Shown here: positions 25,907 through 35,412 of the stretch, in pieces
How positions within the stretch are numbered: position 1 is the first letter of the stretch
Layout: the number at the start of each line of letters is the position of its first letter
Notes under the pieces: model-generated
What the model was told of the DNA's origin: nothing
Database searches by the model: none
What the model saw: only the letters and a program-made list of their open reading frames with translations
Assembly: GCF_014197055.1 (NCBI RefSeq)
Contig: NZ_JACIEW010000007.1
Location: 62,001-126,000, forward strand
Reading direction: 5' to 3'
DNA: 64,000 bases
Source: Devosia subaequoris
GTDB taxonomy: Bacteria; Pseudomonadota; Alphaproteobacteria; Rhizobiales; Devosiaceae
Translations under genes and position numbers: made by a program

Positions 25907-27361
25907 ATGACCAAGGCTATCATGTTCATGGGCACAGGCTCGGATGTCGGCAAGTCGCTGATTGTGGCTGGCCTTTGCCGTGGGCTGAGCAATCGTGGCG
26001 TCAGGGTCGCGCCCTTCAAGCCGCAAAACATGAGCAATAATGCTGCTGTGACGACGGACGGTGGCGAAATCGGCCGCGCCCAGGCCTTGCAGGCCCGCGC
26101 CGCCCGCCGCGATCCAATTACGGCGATGAACCCGGTGCTCTTGAAGCCCGAGAACGAGACAGGTTCGCAAGTGGTGGTGCGCGGTCAAAGGCGCGCCAGC
26201 CTTTCCGCGCGGCAGTACTGGACCGATCGCGGTCAATTACTGCCCGAAGTTCTTGAGGCTTTCTCCGAGCTGGCTGCTGATGTGGACATCGTGCTGGTCG
26301 AGGGCGCCGGCAGCGCCTCCGAGATCAATTTGCGCGCTGGCGATATTGCCAATTTCGGTTTTGCCCGCGCAGCAAATGTCCCCGTGGTGTTGATCGGCGA
26401 CATCCATCGCGGCGGAGTTATCGCCTCCATCGTCGGCACTCTGGCGGTTATCGAACCCGGCGATGCTGCGCTGGTTCGGGCCAGCCTCATCAACAAATTC
26501 TTCGGTGACCCGACCCTGTTCGAGGCGGGAAAAACCTTGCTCGTCGAGCGGACCGGACGACCATGTTTTGGGCCTGTGCCGCACTTTGCCGATGCGACCA
26601 AACTGCCGGCGGAAGATGCGTTGGCGCTTGAAACCTATGCGGGCGGCACCGGCGACTACCATATCGTGGTTCCGCGCCTGCCGCGTATCGCCAATTTCGA
26701 TGATCTCGACCCCTTGCGGGCCGAACCCGGTGTGACACTGTCCCTGGTGCAGCCGGGGCAAACCATTCCGCGTGACGCAAATCTTATCCTGCTGCCGGGT
26801 TCCAAGGCCACCCGGGCCGACCTCGCTGCGCTGCGCGCCAATGGCTGGGATATCGATGTACTCGCTCATCACCGAGCCGGAGGGCGTGTCATGGGTATTT
26901 GCGGTGGTTATCAAATGCTGGGTCGAACCATAGCGGACCCGGATGGCATTGAAGGCGCGCCGGGCAATAGCGATGGCCTGGGTCTGCTTGCCGTCGACAC
27001 CGTGCTCGCACCCACTAAGCAGTTGCGAACCGAGCAGGCCGTCCATTTGGCCAGCGGCGAAACCTTTGCCGGCTATCACATGCATATGGGCGTCACGAGC
27101 GGTCGCGATACGGCGCGACCATTCGCCCAGATTGGCAGTGATACCGATGGTGCCGTCAGCGTCGATGGTCGGGTATCCGGCACCTATTTGCACGGCCTGT
27201 TTGCCGCCGACAGCTTTCGCCACGCCTTCCTGGGATCCGCCGGCCCGGACCTCGATTATGAGGCAGGCGTGGAAGAAGCACTCAATGGCCTTGCACGCCA
27301 TCTCGAAGCCCATATCGATATCGACCAACTCCTGGGTTTGGCCGAACCGATAGAGATCTGA
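25907..27361 (+). CDS. cobQ: Cobyric acid synthase CobQ
   Basis: CobQ amidates side chains b, d, e and g of adenosylcobyrinic acid a,c-diamide. The 484-residue protein starts with [20 protein letters not shown], the nucleotide-binding loop, followed by [10 protein letters not shown]. The glutaminase domain shows [11 protein letters not shown] with the nucleophilic cysteine and the catalytic His in GTYLHGLF. It lies between cobB and cobD with 7- and 3-base gaps, so they form one operon. Confidence 0.96.
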   Translation: MTKAIMFMGTGSDVGKSLIVAGLCRGLSNRGVRVAPFKPQNMSNNAAVTTDGGEIGRAQALQARAARRDPITAMNPVLLKPENETGSQVVVRGQRRASLSARQYWTDRGQLLPEVLEAFSELAADVDIVLVEGAGSASEINLRAGDIANFGFARAANVPVVLIGDIHRGGVIASIVGTLAVIEPGDAALVRASLINKFFGDPTLFEAGKTLLVERTGRPCFGPVPHFADATKLPAEDALALETYAGGTGDYHIVVPRLPRIANFDDLDPLRAEPGVTLSLVQPGQTIPRDANLILLPGSKATRADLAALRANGWDIDVLAHHRAGGRVMGICGGYQMLGRTIADPDGIEGAPGNSDGLGLLAVDTVLAPTKQLRTEQAVHLASGETFAGYHMHMGVTSGRDTARPFAQIGSDTDGAVSVDGRVSGTYLHGLFAADSFRHAFLGSAGPDLDYEAGVEEALNGLARHLEAHIDIDQLLGLAEPIEI

Positions 27362-27364
27362 GAC

Positions 27365-28327
27365 ATGGACCCGTTGATTTCCCCCTTGGCCCTGGCCATC
27401 GAACGCCAGCTTGGCTATCCGCAAAAGCTGCTTGAAAGCATCGGTCACCCGGTCATGTGGTTCGGCAAGCTGATCAGTTTCTGCGAGCAACGGCTGAACA
27501 CCGCCAGCCGAAGCTCAAGACAGCGCAAGCTGGCGGGAATTGTTGCGCTAGGGCTGCTGCTCCTGTCCGTTCTCATTGTCACCATCGGTATCCGCACCAT
27601 TCTGTCCTGGATCCCCCTGGGCTGGGCCCTCGAGATGCTGCTGGCCACCGCATTTCTGGCGCAAAAGGAGCTAGGGCGCGCCGTCGAGGCCGTCTCGGAC
27701 GCCTTACGGACCTCGCTGGCCGCCGGACGAGACGCCGTCAGCCATGTTGTGGGGCGCGACCCACAGGCGCTGGATGAGGCCGGAGTGGCCCGTGCCGCTG
27801 TCGAAACCCTGGCCGAAAGTACTTCCGACGGTGTCGTGTCGCCCTGGTTGTTTCTGGTCCTGTTCGGCCTACCCGGTATTGCCGTCTACAAGGCCGTCAA
27901 CACCGCCGATTCCATGATTGGGCATCGCGATGAGCGCTATCGCGACTACGGTTGGGCCGCCGCCAGGCTGGACGATCTGCTCAACTGGATACCGGCGCGG
28001 CTCAGCGCCGTGCTCATCACGGCTGCATGTTTTTTCACCCCCGGGGCCAGTCCCGGCCGTGCCTGGGCAACGGCGCGGCGCGATGCGAGCAAACACGATT
28101 CGCCTAATGCGGGCTGGCCCGAAGCAGGCATTGCCGGCGCGCTGGGTTTCCAGCTTGGCGGTCCCAGGTCCTATGATGGAGAAGTTGTTGATCTACCGGC
28201 CTTCGGCAGTGGAAAGACCAGTCTGGGGCCCAGCGACATTCTGCTGGCGCTGCTGCTTTATCGCCGTACGCTGGACGTGCTGCTTGGGCTGAGTTGCCTT
28301 TTGGCACTGATGGCGCTGCTTAGCTGA
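27365..28327 (+). CDS. cobD: Adenosylcobinamide-phosphate synthase CbiB/CobD
   Basis: This inner-membrane enzyme joins aminopropanol (or its phosphate) to adenosylcobyric acid. The 320-residue protein begins with GYPQKLLESIGHPVMWFG, the family's conserved periplasm/membrane border, and has SDGVVSPWLF and VNTADSMIGHRDERY further on. Several hydrophobic segments span the membrane. It follows cobQ by 3 bases. Its end overlaps convergent cobU by 8 bases. The name is cobD in the Pseudomonas denitrificans scheme and cbiB in Salmonella. Confidence 0.95.
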   Translation: MDPLISPLALAIERQLGYPQKLLESIGHPVMWFGKLISFCEQRLNTASRSSRQRKLAGIVALGLLLLSVLIVTIGIRTILSWIPLGWALEMLLATAFLAQKELGRAVEAVSDALRTSLAAGRDAVSHVVGRDPQALDEAGVARAAVETLAESTSDGVVSPWLFLVLFGLPGIAVYKAVNTADSMIGHRDERYRDYGWAAARLDDLLNWIPARLSAVLITAACFFTPGASPGRAWATARRDASKHDSPNAGWPEAGIAGALGFQLGGPRSYDGEVVDLPAFGSGKTSLGPSDILLALLLYRRTLDVLLGLSCLLALMALLS

Positions 28328-28856
28328 GCGAGTCGGGGGTATCCCCCTTCATGGTAAGCGGTAGCCCCGCGGCGATGAAATAGACATCGTCGCAGATCTC
28401 GGCCAGCCGTTGGTGTGTTGAGCCGGCCAGGTCCCGGAATGTACGGGCCATGGCGTTGTCGGGGACAATCCCCAGTCCCACCTCATTGGATACCAGAATG
28501 ATCTTGGCCTGCTGGATTTCTTCCAGCGTGGCATAGAGCTCGCTGACGGCCGCGGCGACATCGTCATTGGCAAGAAGGAGATTGGTGATCCAAAGGGTCA
28601 GGCAATCGACCAGGATGACATCGTGCGCCATGGCGGCCTTGAGCAGGGCATGGGAGAGCTCGACCGGCTCTTCAATCGTCGTAAAGCGCTCGCCCCGGCT
28701 GGCTTGATGGCTGCGGACCCGATCATGCATTTCCGAATCGAGAACGCTGGCTGTGGCAAGATAGGCGGGCTTGGAGCCGGCGTGCAGAGCTAACCCCTCG
28801 GCGAAGGCGGTTTTCCCCGAGCGCGCGCCGCCCAGGACCAGGCAATGTCGTGTCAT
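28320..28856 (-). CDS. cobU: Adenosylcobinamide kinase / guanylyltransferase CobU (CobP)
   Basis: This bifunctional enzyme phosphorylates adenosylcobinamide and attaches GMP, preparing the upper half for nucleotide-loop assembly. ATG 28856 gives 178 residues. The P-loop GGARSGKTAFAE is at residues 8-19, the guanylylated-histidine region RSHQASRGERFTTIEEP near 45-61 and VDCLTLWITNLL near 85. It stands on the minus strand, tail to tail with cobD. No riboswitch landmarks occur upstream of it. Confidence 0.95.
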   Translation of the reverse strand: MTRHCLVLGGARSGKTAFAEGLALHAGSKPAYLATASVLDSEMHDRVRSHQASRGERFTTIEEPVELSHALLKAAMAHDVILVDCLTLWITNLLLANDDVAAAVSELYATLEEIQQAKIILVSNEVGLGIVPDNAMARTFRDLAGSTHQRLAEICDDVYFIAAGLPLTMKGDTPDSLS

Positions 28857-29123
28857 GGTCAATCCTCGTTCGGCCGCGCCGCTGCCCATACCGGTTAGAC
28901 TACCTTCGTCCCAAACGTGTCGGGCTTGCAAGGCGTTCCCCTGCTTTACGCCCTGTGCAGGGGTGCTTCAGTGGGCTGACTAGGCAAGGCCATTTTCTTG
29001 GCGTCTGCTACTTTCGTCGTAGCTCCTTTCGCATTATGGTCCGCGCCGAACTGACCACCTAGATTGAGCGAAGCGGGGCACGGCATTCGTCTGTTGCCAT
29101 CGATTATCCTCACACCCACGGAG
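28857..29123. promoter_or_regulatory. Divergent intergenic region between cobU and the sugar kinase
   Basis: About 267 bases separate these divergent starts. A 7-bp inverted repeat (CCCCTGC...GCAGGGG, 28938-28963) is the only notable structure, and it has no thymine tail. Cobalamin-riboswitch motifs were looked for on both strands and not found. The region must carry the promoters for cobU and for the Entner-Doudoroff cluster. Confidence 0.35.
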
Positions 29124-30074
29124 ATGCCTTTCGTGCCGCGATATTATCTTGGCGTTGACGGTGGCGGCACCAATTGCCGCGTGCGCCTGGCCAATGAACA
29201 TCTGGAAACGCTGGCAGAGGTCAAGAATGGCCGCTCGAACCTGCAGATCGACGGCGGTGAACCGGCCTACAAGGCCATCAGCGCCGGCGCGCGAGACGTG
29301 TTCAAAGCGGCCGGAATCGATTTTGCCGAAGCGGCAAATACCCATGCGTGCTTCGGCATGGCCGGTGGCCGCATGGATTCGGCGCGCGATATGTTTGCAG
29401 CCCGCCCCTGGCCCTTTGCCGGGGTGAAGGTTTATGACGACATCGACATCGCCCATGCCGGCGCTCTTGGGGGTGAGGAGGGCGGTGTCGTCATAATTGG
29501 CACTGGTTCGGCCGCTATGTCCATTGTCGATGGCACCCGCCATCAGGCTGGTGGTTGGGGCTTTCACATTGGCGACCAGATGAGCGGCGCCATTCTTGGC
29601 CGCGAATTGGTGCGTTATGCCGTCGAGGCCGAAGATGGCCTGGTCGAAGCCTCCCCGCTTACAAAGGCGGTCATCGCCGAACTCGGTGGCGACAACCAGA
29701 CGGCGATGACCTGGTCTTTTGCGACCGAGATGAATCTCAAGCTGTTGAGCCGCGATGGGTCGGAAGGCTGCGACGATGCCCTAGTGGGCCGCGCGCCGGG
29801 CGAGTTTGGCAAATTGATGCCGCTCTTTTTTGACCATCTTGAACAGGACGACCCGGTGGCCCGGAAGCTTCTGGCCATCCAGATTGGCTACATCGACACC
29901 TATGTGAATTGGTTCAAGGGCCACGGCGCCTCGGTCATGGCCGTTGTCGGCGGGTTGGGGCAGCGCCTGTTTCCGATTTTGCAGCAACACTATGGTGACT
30001 TTGTCGCTTTGCCCAAATACGAACCTCTGCATGGCGCGGTGATCCTCGCCAAACAGAATTTCGCGTCAAACTAA
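29124..30074 (+). CDS. BadF/BadG/BcrA/BcrD-type sugar kinase (N-acetylglucosamine kinase-like)
   Basis: The 316-residue protein belongs to the ASKHA ATPase fold: phosphate 1 motif LGVDGGGTNCRV near residues 8-19, GTGSAA phosphate 2 region and GGWGFHIGDQMSGA. This pattern fits glucosamine or N-acetylglucosamine kinases of the BadF/BadG family. ATG 29124 follows GGAG and is preferred over an upstream in-frame alternative start. It lies 13 bases before zwf, so it is probably in the zwf-pgl-edd operon and could phosphorylate an amino sugar or glucose. Exact substrate not determined. Confidence 0.82.
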   Translation: MPFVPRYYLGVDGGGTNCRVRLANEHLETLAEVKNGRSNLQIDGGEPAYKAISAGARDVFKAAGIDFAEAANTHACFGMAGGRMDSARDMFAARPWPFAGVKVYDDIDIAHAGALGGEEGGVVIIGTGSAAMSIVDGTRHQAGGWGFHIGDQMSGAILGRELVRYAVEAEDGLVEASPLTKAVIAELGGDNQTAMTWSFATEMNLKLLSRDGSEGCDDALVGRAPGEFGKLMPLFFDHLEQDDPVARKLLAIQIGYIDTYVNWFKGHGASVMAVVGGLGQRLFPILQQHYGDFVALPKYEPLHGAVILAKQNFASN

Positions 30075-30087
30075 GGGACCCTCCGCT

Positions 30088-31572
30088 TTGTCCAGCCGCA
30101 TCATTCCCGTCCAACCCTTCGATTACGTGGTGTTCGGCGCCACCGGAGACCTGACCAAGCGCAAGCTGATCCCGGCGCTCTATCATCGTTTCTTGGATGG
30201 TCAATTCGACGAGCAGAGCCGCATCATCGGCGTCTCGCGCTCCAAGTTCAGCGACGCCGAATTCCAGAAACTGGCAGGCGATGCCGTCGCCCAGTTCGTC
30301 GAAAAGGACTATCAGGACGCCGCTGTTACCGAGCGTTTCCTGAGCATCTTCTCTTATGTGGTCAATGACGTCTCCGACCAGGCTGGCTGGGGCGACATCA
30401 AGAAGGCGCTGCGCGACGACCCAGGTGTGGTCCGCGCCTTCTATCTGGCCGTGGCGCCCGATCTGTTCGAGCCGATTGCCGAGCAACTCGAAAAGACCGG
30501 TGTCTATCGCCGTGATGCGCGTGTCGTCATCGAAAAGCCATTGGGCCACGACCTGGCCTCGTCCATCGAGATCAATGACGGCGTCGCCAAGATCTTCAAG
30601 GAAGATCAGGTTTACCGCATCGACCACTATCTCGGTAAGGAGACTGTGCAGAACCTGTTGGCGTTGCGCTTTGCCAATACGCTGTTCGAACCAATCTGGA
30701 ATTCGGCCCATATCGACCATGTGCAGTTGACCGTGGCCGAAAGTGTCGGCGCCGGCACGCGCGGCTACTATGACGAGAGCGGCGCCCTGCGGGACATGAT
30801 TCAGAATCACATGCTGCAGCTGCTATGCCTGGTGGCCATGGAGCCGCCTGCCAGCGACGATGCCAATGCCCTGCGCGATGAAAAGCTTAAGGTGCTGCGG
30901 GCGCTGCGTCCCATCACCAATGGCGAAGTGGCGGCCAAGACCGTGCGCGGCCAGTATCGCGGCGTGAAGTCCGAGACGGCTGCAGTTGCCAGTTATCAGG
31001 ACGAACTGCCCGAGGATAAGAAGGGCAGCCACACCGAAACCTTCGTGGCGCTCAAGGCCGAGATCGACAATTGGCGCTGGGCCGGCGTGCCATTCTACCT
31101 GCGTACCGGCAAGCGCATGGCTGAGCGCGTGTCGGAAATCTGCATCCAGTTCAAACCTATCCCGCACTCGATCTTCGATCATGCCGAAGGCGCGCCCAAG
31201 GCCAACAAGCTGATCATCCGCCTGCAGCCCGATGAGGGGGTCAAGATGATGATGATGATCAAGGACCCCGGTCCCGGTGGCATGCGGCTGCGTCAGGTGC
31301 CACTCAATCTCAGCTTTGCCGAGACCTTCACCGAGCGTACACCTGAAGCGTATGAGCGCCTGCTGCTCGACGTTGTGCGTGGCAACCAGACCCTGTTCAT
31401 GCGCCGCGATGAACTCGAAGCGGCCTGGCAGTGGGTCGATCCGATCCGCCAGGCCTGGGATCGGGCTTCCGAACCGCCGCAAACCTACACCGCCGGTACC
31501 TGGGGGCCGAGCGGCGCGGTCGCGCTGATCGAGCGCGACGGCCGCACCTGGTATGAGGGGCCCAACTCGTGA
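30088..31572 (+). CDS. zwf: Glucose-6-phosphate 1-dehydrogenase Zwf
   Basis: Zwf oxidises glucose 6-phosphate to 6-phosphogluconolactone with NADP or NAD, feeding the Entner-Doudoroff and pentose phosphate routes. The 494-residue protein has the dinucleotide-binding GATGDLTKRKL at residues 18-28 and the catalytic RIDHYLGKE at 177-185 with His180. The start is TTG 30088, which gives the family-typical MSSRIIPVQPFDYVVFG. The stop overlaps the GTG of pgl (GTGA). Confidence 0.97.
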   Translation: MSSRIIPVQPFDYVVFGATGDLTKRKLIPALYHRFLDGQFDEQSRIIGVSRSKFSDAEFQKLAGDAVAQFVEKDYQDAAVTERFLSIFSYVVNDVSDQAGWGDIKKALRDDPGVVRAFYLAVAPDLFEPIAEQLEKTGVYRRDARVVIEKPLGHDLASSIEINDGVAKIFKEDQVYRIDHYLGKETVQNLLALRFANTLFEPIWNSAHIDHVQLTVAESVGAGTRGYYDESGALRDMIQNHMLQLLCLVAMEPPASDDANALRDEKLKVLRALRPITNGEVAAKTVRGQYRGVKSETAAVASYQDELPEDKKGSHTETFVALKAEIDNWRWAGVPFYLRTGKRMAERVSEICIQFKPIPHSIFDHAEGAPKANKLIIRLQPDEGVKMMMMIKDPGPGGMRLRQVPLNLSFAETFTERTPEAYERLLLDVVRGNQTLFMRRDELEAAWQWVDPIRQAWDRASEPPQTYTAGTWGPSGAVALIERDGRTWYEGPNS

Positions 31573-32264
31573 GCATTGAGCGTCGCAGCTTCGCCGATAA
31601 GGGCACTCTCGCCAAGGAACTGACTGAGTCCGTTGTCGATCGCATCCGTGCGGCCATCGCGGAACGCGGCGCTGCATCGATAGCGGTCTCGGGAGGGTCC
31701 ACGCCCGGGAAGTTCTTCCAGACCCTCGGCAAGACCAAGGACATCGACTGGTCCAAGGTGGTGGTGACGCTGGTCGACGAACGCTGGGTCGATGAAACCA
31801 GTGATCGCTCCAATGCGCTGCTGGTCAACGAGAAGATGCTGCAGGGGCCGGCCGCCAGTGCGCGTTTCTTTCCGCTCTATTCTGGCGGCGCTGAGCCGAC
31901 CGACGCCGCAATTGCCAAGACCAACGCCCTATTGGCCGAACTGCCGCAGCCTTTCGCGGCGGTCATTCTCGGTATGGGCAATGATGGCCATACGGCCAGC
32001 TTCTTTCCCGGCGGGGATACGCTGGATGCGGCACTGACTGCCTCCGGCCCGACCCTGGCGATCCGGGCGCCAGGCGCCGGCGAGCCGCGGGTGACCTTTA
32101 CTCTGCCGCGCCTGCTCGAAACCGACGGCCTTTACCTTCATATTGAAGGCGAGGGCAAGGCCGAGGTGCTTGATGCCGCGCTGGGCGACGGACCGGTCGA
32201 AGACATGCCGATCCGCGCCGTGCTGCGCTCGGGCGCGCCGGTCACAGTTTACTGGTGCCCATAA
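31569..32264 (+). CDS. pgl: 6-Phosphogluconolactonase Pgl (DevB type)
   Basis: Pgl hydrolyses 6-phosphogluconolactone to 6-phosphogluconate. The 231-residue protein has AVSGGSTPGKFF near residues 38-49, VTLVDERWV near 66 and GMGNDGHTASFFPG near 136, all characteristic of the NagB/DevB-type lactonases. The GTG start overlaps the zwf stop, so translation is coupled. Confidence 0.95.
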   Translation: MSIERRSFADKGTLAKELTESVVDRIRAAIAERGAASIAVSGGSTPGKFFQTLGKTKDIDWSKVVVTLVDERWVDETSDRSNALLVNEKMLQGPAASARFFPLYSGGAEPTDAAIAKTNALLAELPQPFAAVILGMGNDGHTASFFPGGDTLDAALTASGPTLAIRAPGAGEPRVTFTLPRLLETDGLYLHIEGEGKAEVLDAALGDGPVEDMPIRAVLRSGAPVTVYWCP

Positions 32265-32335
32265 GGCTCCTGGGGCGGTCCCCAATCGACCGCCCTGGCC
32301 GCTGATGGGTACTGGTATTTTGATGCAAGGATAAC

Positions 32336-32361
32336 CGCGCCAGCGGCCCCCTTCTGGCGCG
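32336..32361 (+). other. Hairpin between pgl and edd
   Basis: CGCGCCAG (32336-32343) and CTGGCGCG (32354-32361) form a perfect 8-bp stem with a 10-base loop. It ends 26 bases before the edd start and has no thymine tract. It may stabilise a processed edd transcript or act as a weak attenuator. Another short dyad, GGGCGGT...ACCGCCC, lies just after the pgl stop. Confidence 0.4.
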
Positions 32362-32387
32362 TCCTTGCCAGCATATGGAGACTTGCC

Positions 32388-34202
32388 ATGACCGTCCGCC
32401 AGGCTATCCAGGACGTGACCGACCGCATTGCCGCGCGCAGCCGTGACAGCCGCCGCGACTATCTCAACCGTCTCGATGCGGCCAAGGAACAGGGCGTCTA
32501 CCGTTCGGCCCTCTCCTGCGGCAACCTCGCCCACGGCTTCGCTGCATGCTCGCCCTCGGAAAAGGCGGCTTTGGCCGGCAACAAGACGCTGAACCTGGGC
32601 ATCGTCAATTCTTACAACGACATGCTGAGCGCGCATCAGCCCTATCAGTTCTACCCCGACATCATCAAACAAGCGGCCCGCGAAATCGGCGCGACTGCGC
32701 AAGTGGCCGGCGGCGTCCCGGCCATGTGCGACGGTGTCACCCAGGGCCAGCCGGGCATGGATCTGAGCCTGTTCAGTCGCGACGTGATCGCCATGGCGAC
32801 CGCCATCTCGCTTAGCCACAACATGTTCGATGCCGCCGTCTATCTCGGCATTTGCGACAAGATCGTACCCGGCCTGGTCATTGGCGCGCTGAGCTTCGGC
32901 CACTTGCCAGCCGTCTTCATCCCGGCCGGGCCGATGCCCTCGGGCCTGCCCAATGACGAAAAGAGCAAGATCCGCCAGCTCTATATGGAGGGCAAGGTCG
33001 GCCGCGCCGAATTGCTTGAAGCCGAGAGCAAGTCCTACCATTCAGCGGGCACCTGCACCTTTTATGGCACCGCTAATTCCAACCAGATGCTCATGGAAAT
33101 CATGGGCCTGCACTTGCCCGGCGCCAGCTTCGTCAACCCCGACACCCCGCTGCGCGATGCCCTGACCCGCGAGGCGACCAAACGCGCGCTCTCGCTCTCC
33201 GCCCAGGGCAATAATTATACCCCGATCGGCCACATCATGGACGAAAAGGCCCTCGTCAACGGCCTGGTGGGCCTGCACGCTACTGGTGGTTCGACCAATC
33301 ACACCATGCATTTGATCGCCATGGCGGCCGCTGCCGGCATTCAGATCACCTGGGACGATATGAGCGACCTTTCCGACGCCACGCCGCTGCTGGCACGCGT
33401 TTATCCCAATGGCATTGCTGACGTGAACCATTTCCACGCTGCTGGCGGCATGGGCTTTTTGATCAAGGAACTGCTCAACGACGGCTATCTGCACGAGGAC
33501 GTCAACACTGTCTGGGGCACGGGCTTGTCGGGGTATACGGTCGAAGCCAAGCTGATCGAGGACACTCTGAGCTTCGAGCAGGCGCCAGACGAAAGCGCGC
33601 TGCCTAAGGTTCTGACCAGCACCAAGACCCCGTTCCAGCCCACTGGCGGGCTGAAACTGCTCAAGGGCAATCTGGGGCGCTCGGTCATCAAGGTCTCGGC
33701 GGTCAAACCCGAGCATCGCGTGGTCGAAGCTCCCGCCCGGGTATTCCACGGCCAGGAAGGCCTGCAGGCCGCCTTCAAGGCCGGAGAACTGACCGGCGAC
33801 ATGATTGCCGTGGTCCGGTTCTCCGGCCCCAAGGCCATTGGCATGCCCGAACTGCACAAGCTGACACCGGCGCTGGGTGTGCTGCAGGATCGCGGCTACA
33901 AGGTGGCCCTGTTGACCGACGGGCGCATGTCTGGGGCCTCGGGCAAGGTACCCGCCGCAATCCACATGACACCCGAGGCTATGGACGGCGGCCCGATCAG
34001 CAAGATCCGGGATGGCGACGTGATCCGGCTCGACGCCAATGAAGGCACGCTGACCTTTCTCGGCGACGAGAAAGAGTTTTTCTCGCGCACACCGTCGACC
34101 GAAGACCTGCGCCCGCAACATTTCGGCATGGGCCGCGAACTGTTCGCTGGCTTCCGCAACCTGGTTGGCGTCGCCGACAAAGGCGCGAGTGTGTTCAACT
34201 GA
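32388..34202 (+). CDS. edd: Phosphogluconate dehydratase Edd
   Basis: Edd dehydrates 6-phosphogluconate to 2-keto-3-deoxy-6-phosphogluconate, the first dedicated Entner-Doudoroff step. The 604-residue protein belongs to the IlvD/Edd iron-sulfur dehydratases. Conserved cysteines lie in [21 protein letters not shown] and [15 protein letters not shown], and the C-terminal [15 protein letters not shown] is present. It follows zwf and pgl. The matching aldolase gene is not in the window. Its end overlaps the convergent HTH-citrate synthase gene by 8 bases. Confidence 0.96.
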   Translation: MTVRQAIQDVTDRIAARSRDSRRDYLNRLDAAKEQGVYRSALSCGNLAHGFAACSPSEKAALAGNKTLNLGIVNSYNDMLSAHQPYQFYPDIIKQAAREIGATAQVAGGVPAMCDGVTQGQPGMDLSLFSRDVIAMATAISLSHNMFDAAVYLGICDKIVPGLVIGALSFGHLPAVFIPAGPMPSGLPNDEKSKIRQLYMEGKVGRAELLEAESKSYHSAGTCTFYGTANSNQMLMEIMGLHLPGASFVNPDTPLRDALTREATKRALSLSAQGNNYTPIGHIMDEKALVNGLVGLHATGGSTNHTMHLIAMAAAAGIQITWDDMSDLSDATPLLARVYPNGIADVNHFHAAGGMGFLIKELLNDGYLHEDVNTVWGTGLSGYTVEAKLIEDTLSFEQAPDESALPKVLTSTKTPFQPTGGLKLLKGNLGRSVIKVSAVKPEHRVVEAPARVFHGQEGLQAAFKAGELTGDMIAVVRFSGPKAIGMPELHKLTPALGVLQDRGYKVALLTDGRMSGASGKVPAAIHMTPEAMDGGPISKIRDGDVIRLDANEGTLTFLGDEKEFFSRTPSTEDLRPQHFGMGRELFAGFRNLVGVADKGASVFN

Positions 34203-35328
34203 TCTTTGGGGCCGGACCGGAGTAGCGGGCGCGCGGCCGGATCAACGCGCCTGTCTCTACCTGTTCCAGAGCGTGGGCAATCCAGCCCACGCTGCGGGCC
34301 AAGGCAAAAATCTGCAGCGGCGCGTCAGCCGGCAGGTCGAACGTTGCGGTCAGCGCGGCCAGTGCGAAATCGATATTGGGCTTTTCGCCGATCAGCCGCT
34401 CTCCAGTCGCGGCCAGTTCCGCAAATAGTATCGGCACGTTGAACGCCGCCATCAGTGAATCGGCGCGCACATCGCCATTGGGATAAAGCCGATGCCCGAA
34501 ACAGGGCAGGGCACTTCCCTGCCGAAGATAGGCGCCCATGGTCTCGGTGGCGCCCAGTCTTTGCGCCTGTTCCACCAATCCCGCCATGCTCTGGCTGGCA
34601 TTGCCGTGCAGGGGGCCGGATAGGGCTGCCAATCCCGCCAGAACCGCAGCTGAAACAGGCGCCCCGGTCGAAGCCGTGACCCGCGCGGCAAAGGTCGAGG
34701 CATTGAGTTCGTGCTCGGCCAGCAGCACCAAAGCGCGGCGGATGGCCTCTGCTGCGTCGGGCCGGTTCCATTGTTCGGCCAGGCGCAAATGCAGCGGTGC
34801 ATCGCCGGGCGTGGCCACAGCGCTGGCAAGGAAAGAGACGGTCTGTGCAGCGTCCGCAATCAGCACTTTGCGAGTGCGCCCGGCGGTGGGCATGTCAGTC
34901 GCAGCCAGTTCTGCCATGGCGCGATAGGCAGCTGGCAAGCCGGGCTCTCCCACCTGCGTCTTGCTGGCAAAATCGGGAAGCACAGCGCCTTGCCAGAGGA
35001 GCCTTGCAACCTCTTCTAGCGTCGCCGCTTCGGCCAGGACCACTGCATCCCGGCCACGATACAGCAGCCGGCCACCCGCCACCGTGGCAATCGCTGTCTC
35101 CAGCACCGGCTCGCCCCAGGCGATAGCCTCCGCCGCAACGCTTCGCGCTGGTTGCCGCCCTTTCTGCCGGGCGGCCAGCCGTTCGACATCCTCCTGCCGG
35201 TAGAGGCTGCGTCTCGGATCGGCGGGGTCGGGCCGCGCGCCAATCCGGCCGCGACTGACATTGGCATAAAGCGTTTGCGGCTTGGTGCCCAGTTGCGCCA
35301 GGGCCTGTTCCGCGGAGATCCAGCTCAT
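34195..35328 (-). CDS. Citrate synthase-family protein with N-terminal helix-turn-helix domain
   Basis: The 377-residue protein joins a short N-terminal DNA-binding-like domain (residues ~1-60: [26 protein letters not shown], an excisionase/MerR-like helix-turn-helix) to a citrate synthase fold. The catalytic positions look intact: a His in EHELNASTF, a His in [14 protein letters not shown] and an Asp in [11 protein letters not shown]. It may be a DNA-binding enzyme or a regulator derived from one. It is divergent from a second citrate synthase homologue, with a perfect 24-bp palindrome between them. Confidence 0.85.
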   Translation of the reverse strand: MSWISAEQALAQLGTKPQTLYANVSRGRIGARPDPADPRRSLYRQEDVERLAARQKGRQPARSVAAEAIAWGEPVLETAIATVAGGRLLYRGRDAVVLAEAATLEEVARLLWQGAVLPDFASKTQVGEPGLPAAYRAMAELAATDMPTAGRTRKVLIADAAQTVSFLASAVATPGDAPLHLRLAEQWNRPDAAEAIRRALVLLAEHELNASTFAARVTASTGAPVSAAVLAGLAALSGPLHGNASQSMAGLVEQAQRLGATETMGAYLRQGSALPCFGHRLYPNGDVRADSLMAAFNVPILFAELAATGERLIGEKPNIDFALAALTATFDLPADAPLQIFALARSVGWIAHALEQVETGALIRPRARYSGPAPKIS

Positions 35329-35351
35329 ATGGCCTCACATTGATCAACTGC

Positions 35352-35375
35352 ATCAAGATTGACGTCAATCTTGAT
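35352..35375. promoter_or_regulatory. Perfect 24-bp palindrome between divergent citrate synthase genes
   Basis: Each 12-base arm is ATCAAGATTGAC or its reverse complement, with no spacer and no mismatch. It starts 23 bases upstream of one start codon and ends 37 bases before the other, inside an 84-base gap. This is the size and place expected for an operator controlling both genes. The HTH-bearing citrate synthase homologue is the obvious candidate binder (inference). Confidence 0.75.
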
Positions 35376-35412
35376 TGGCCTGATGTAGGGCAAAAAAGCA
35401 AGGAGATGCAAC

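Noticed and set aside
28857..29123. Second cobalamin riboswitch upstream of cobU
   Set aside because: Neither the B12 box nor the GCAACTGT-type core occurs on either strand.
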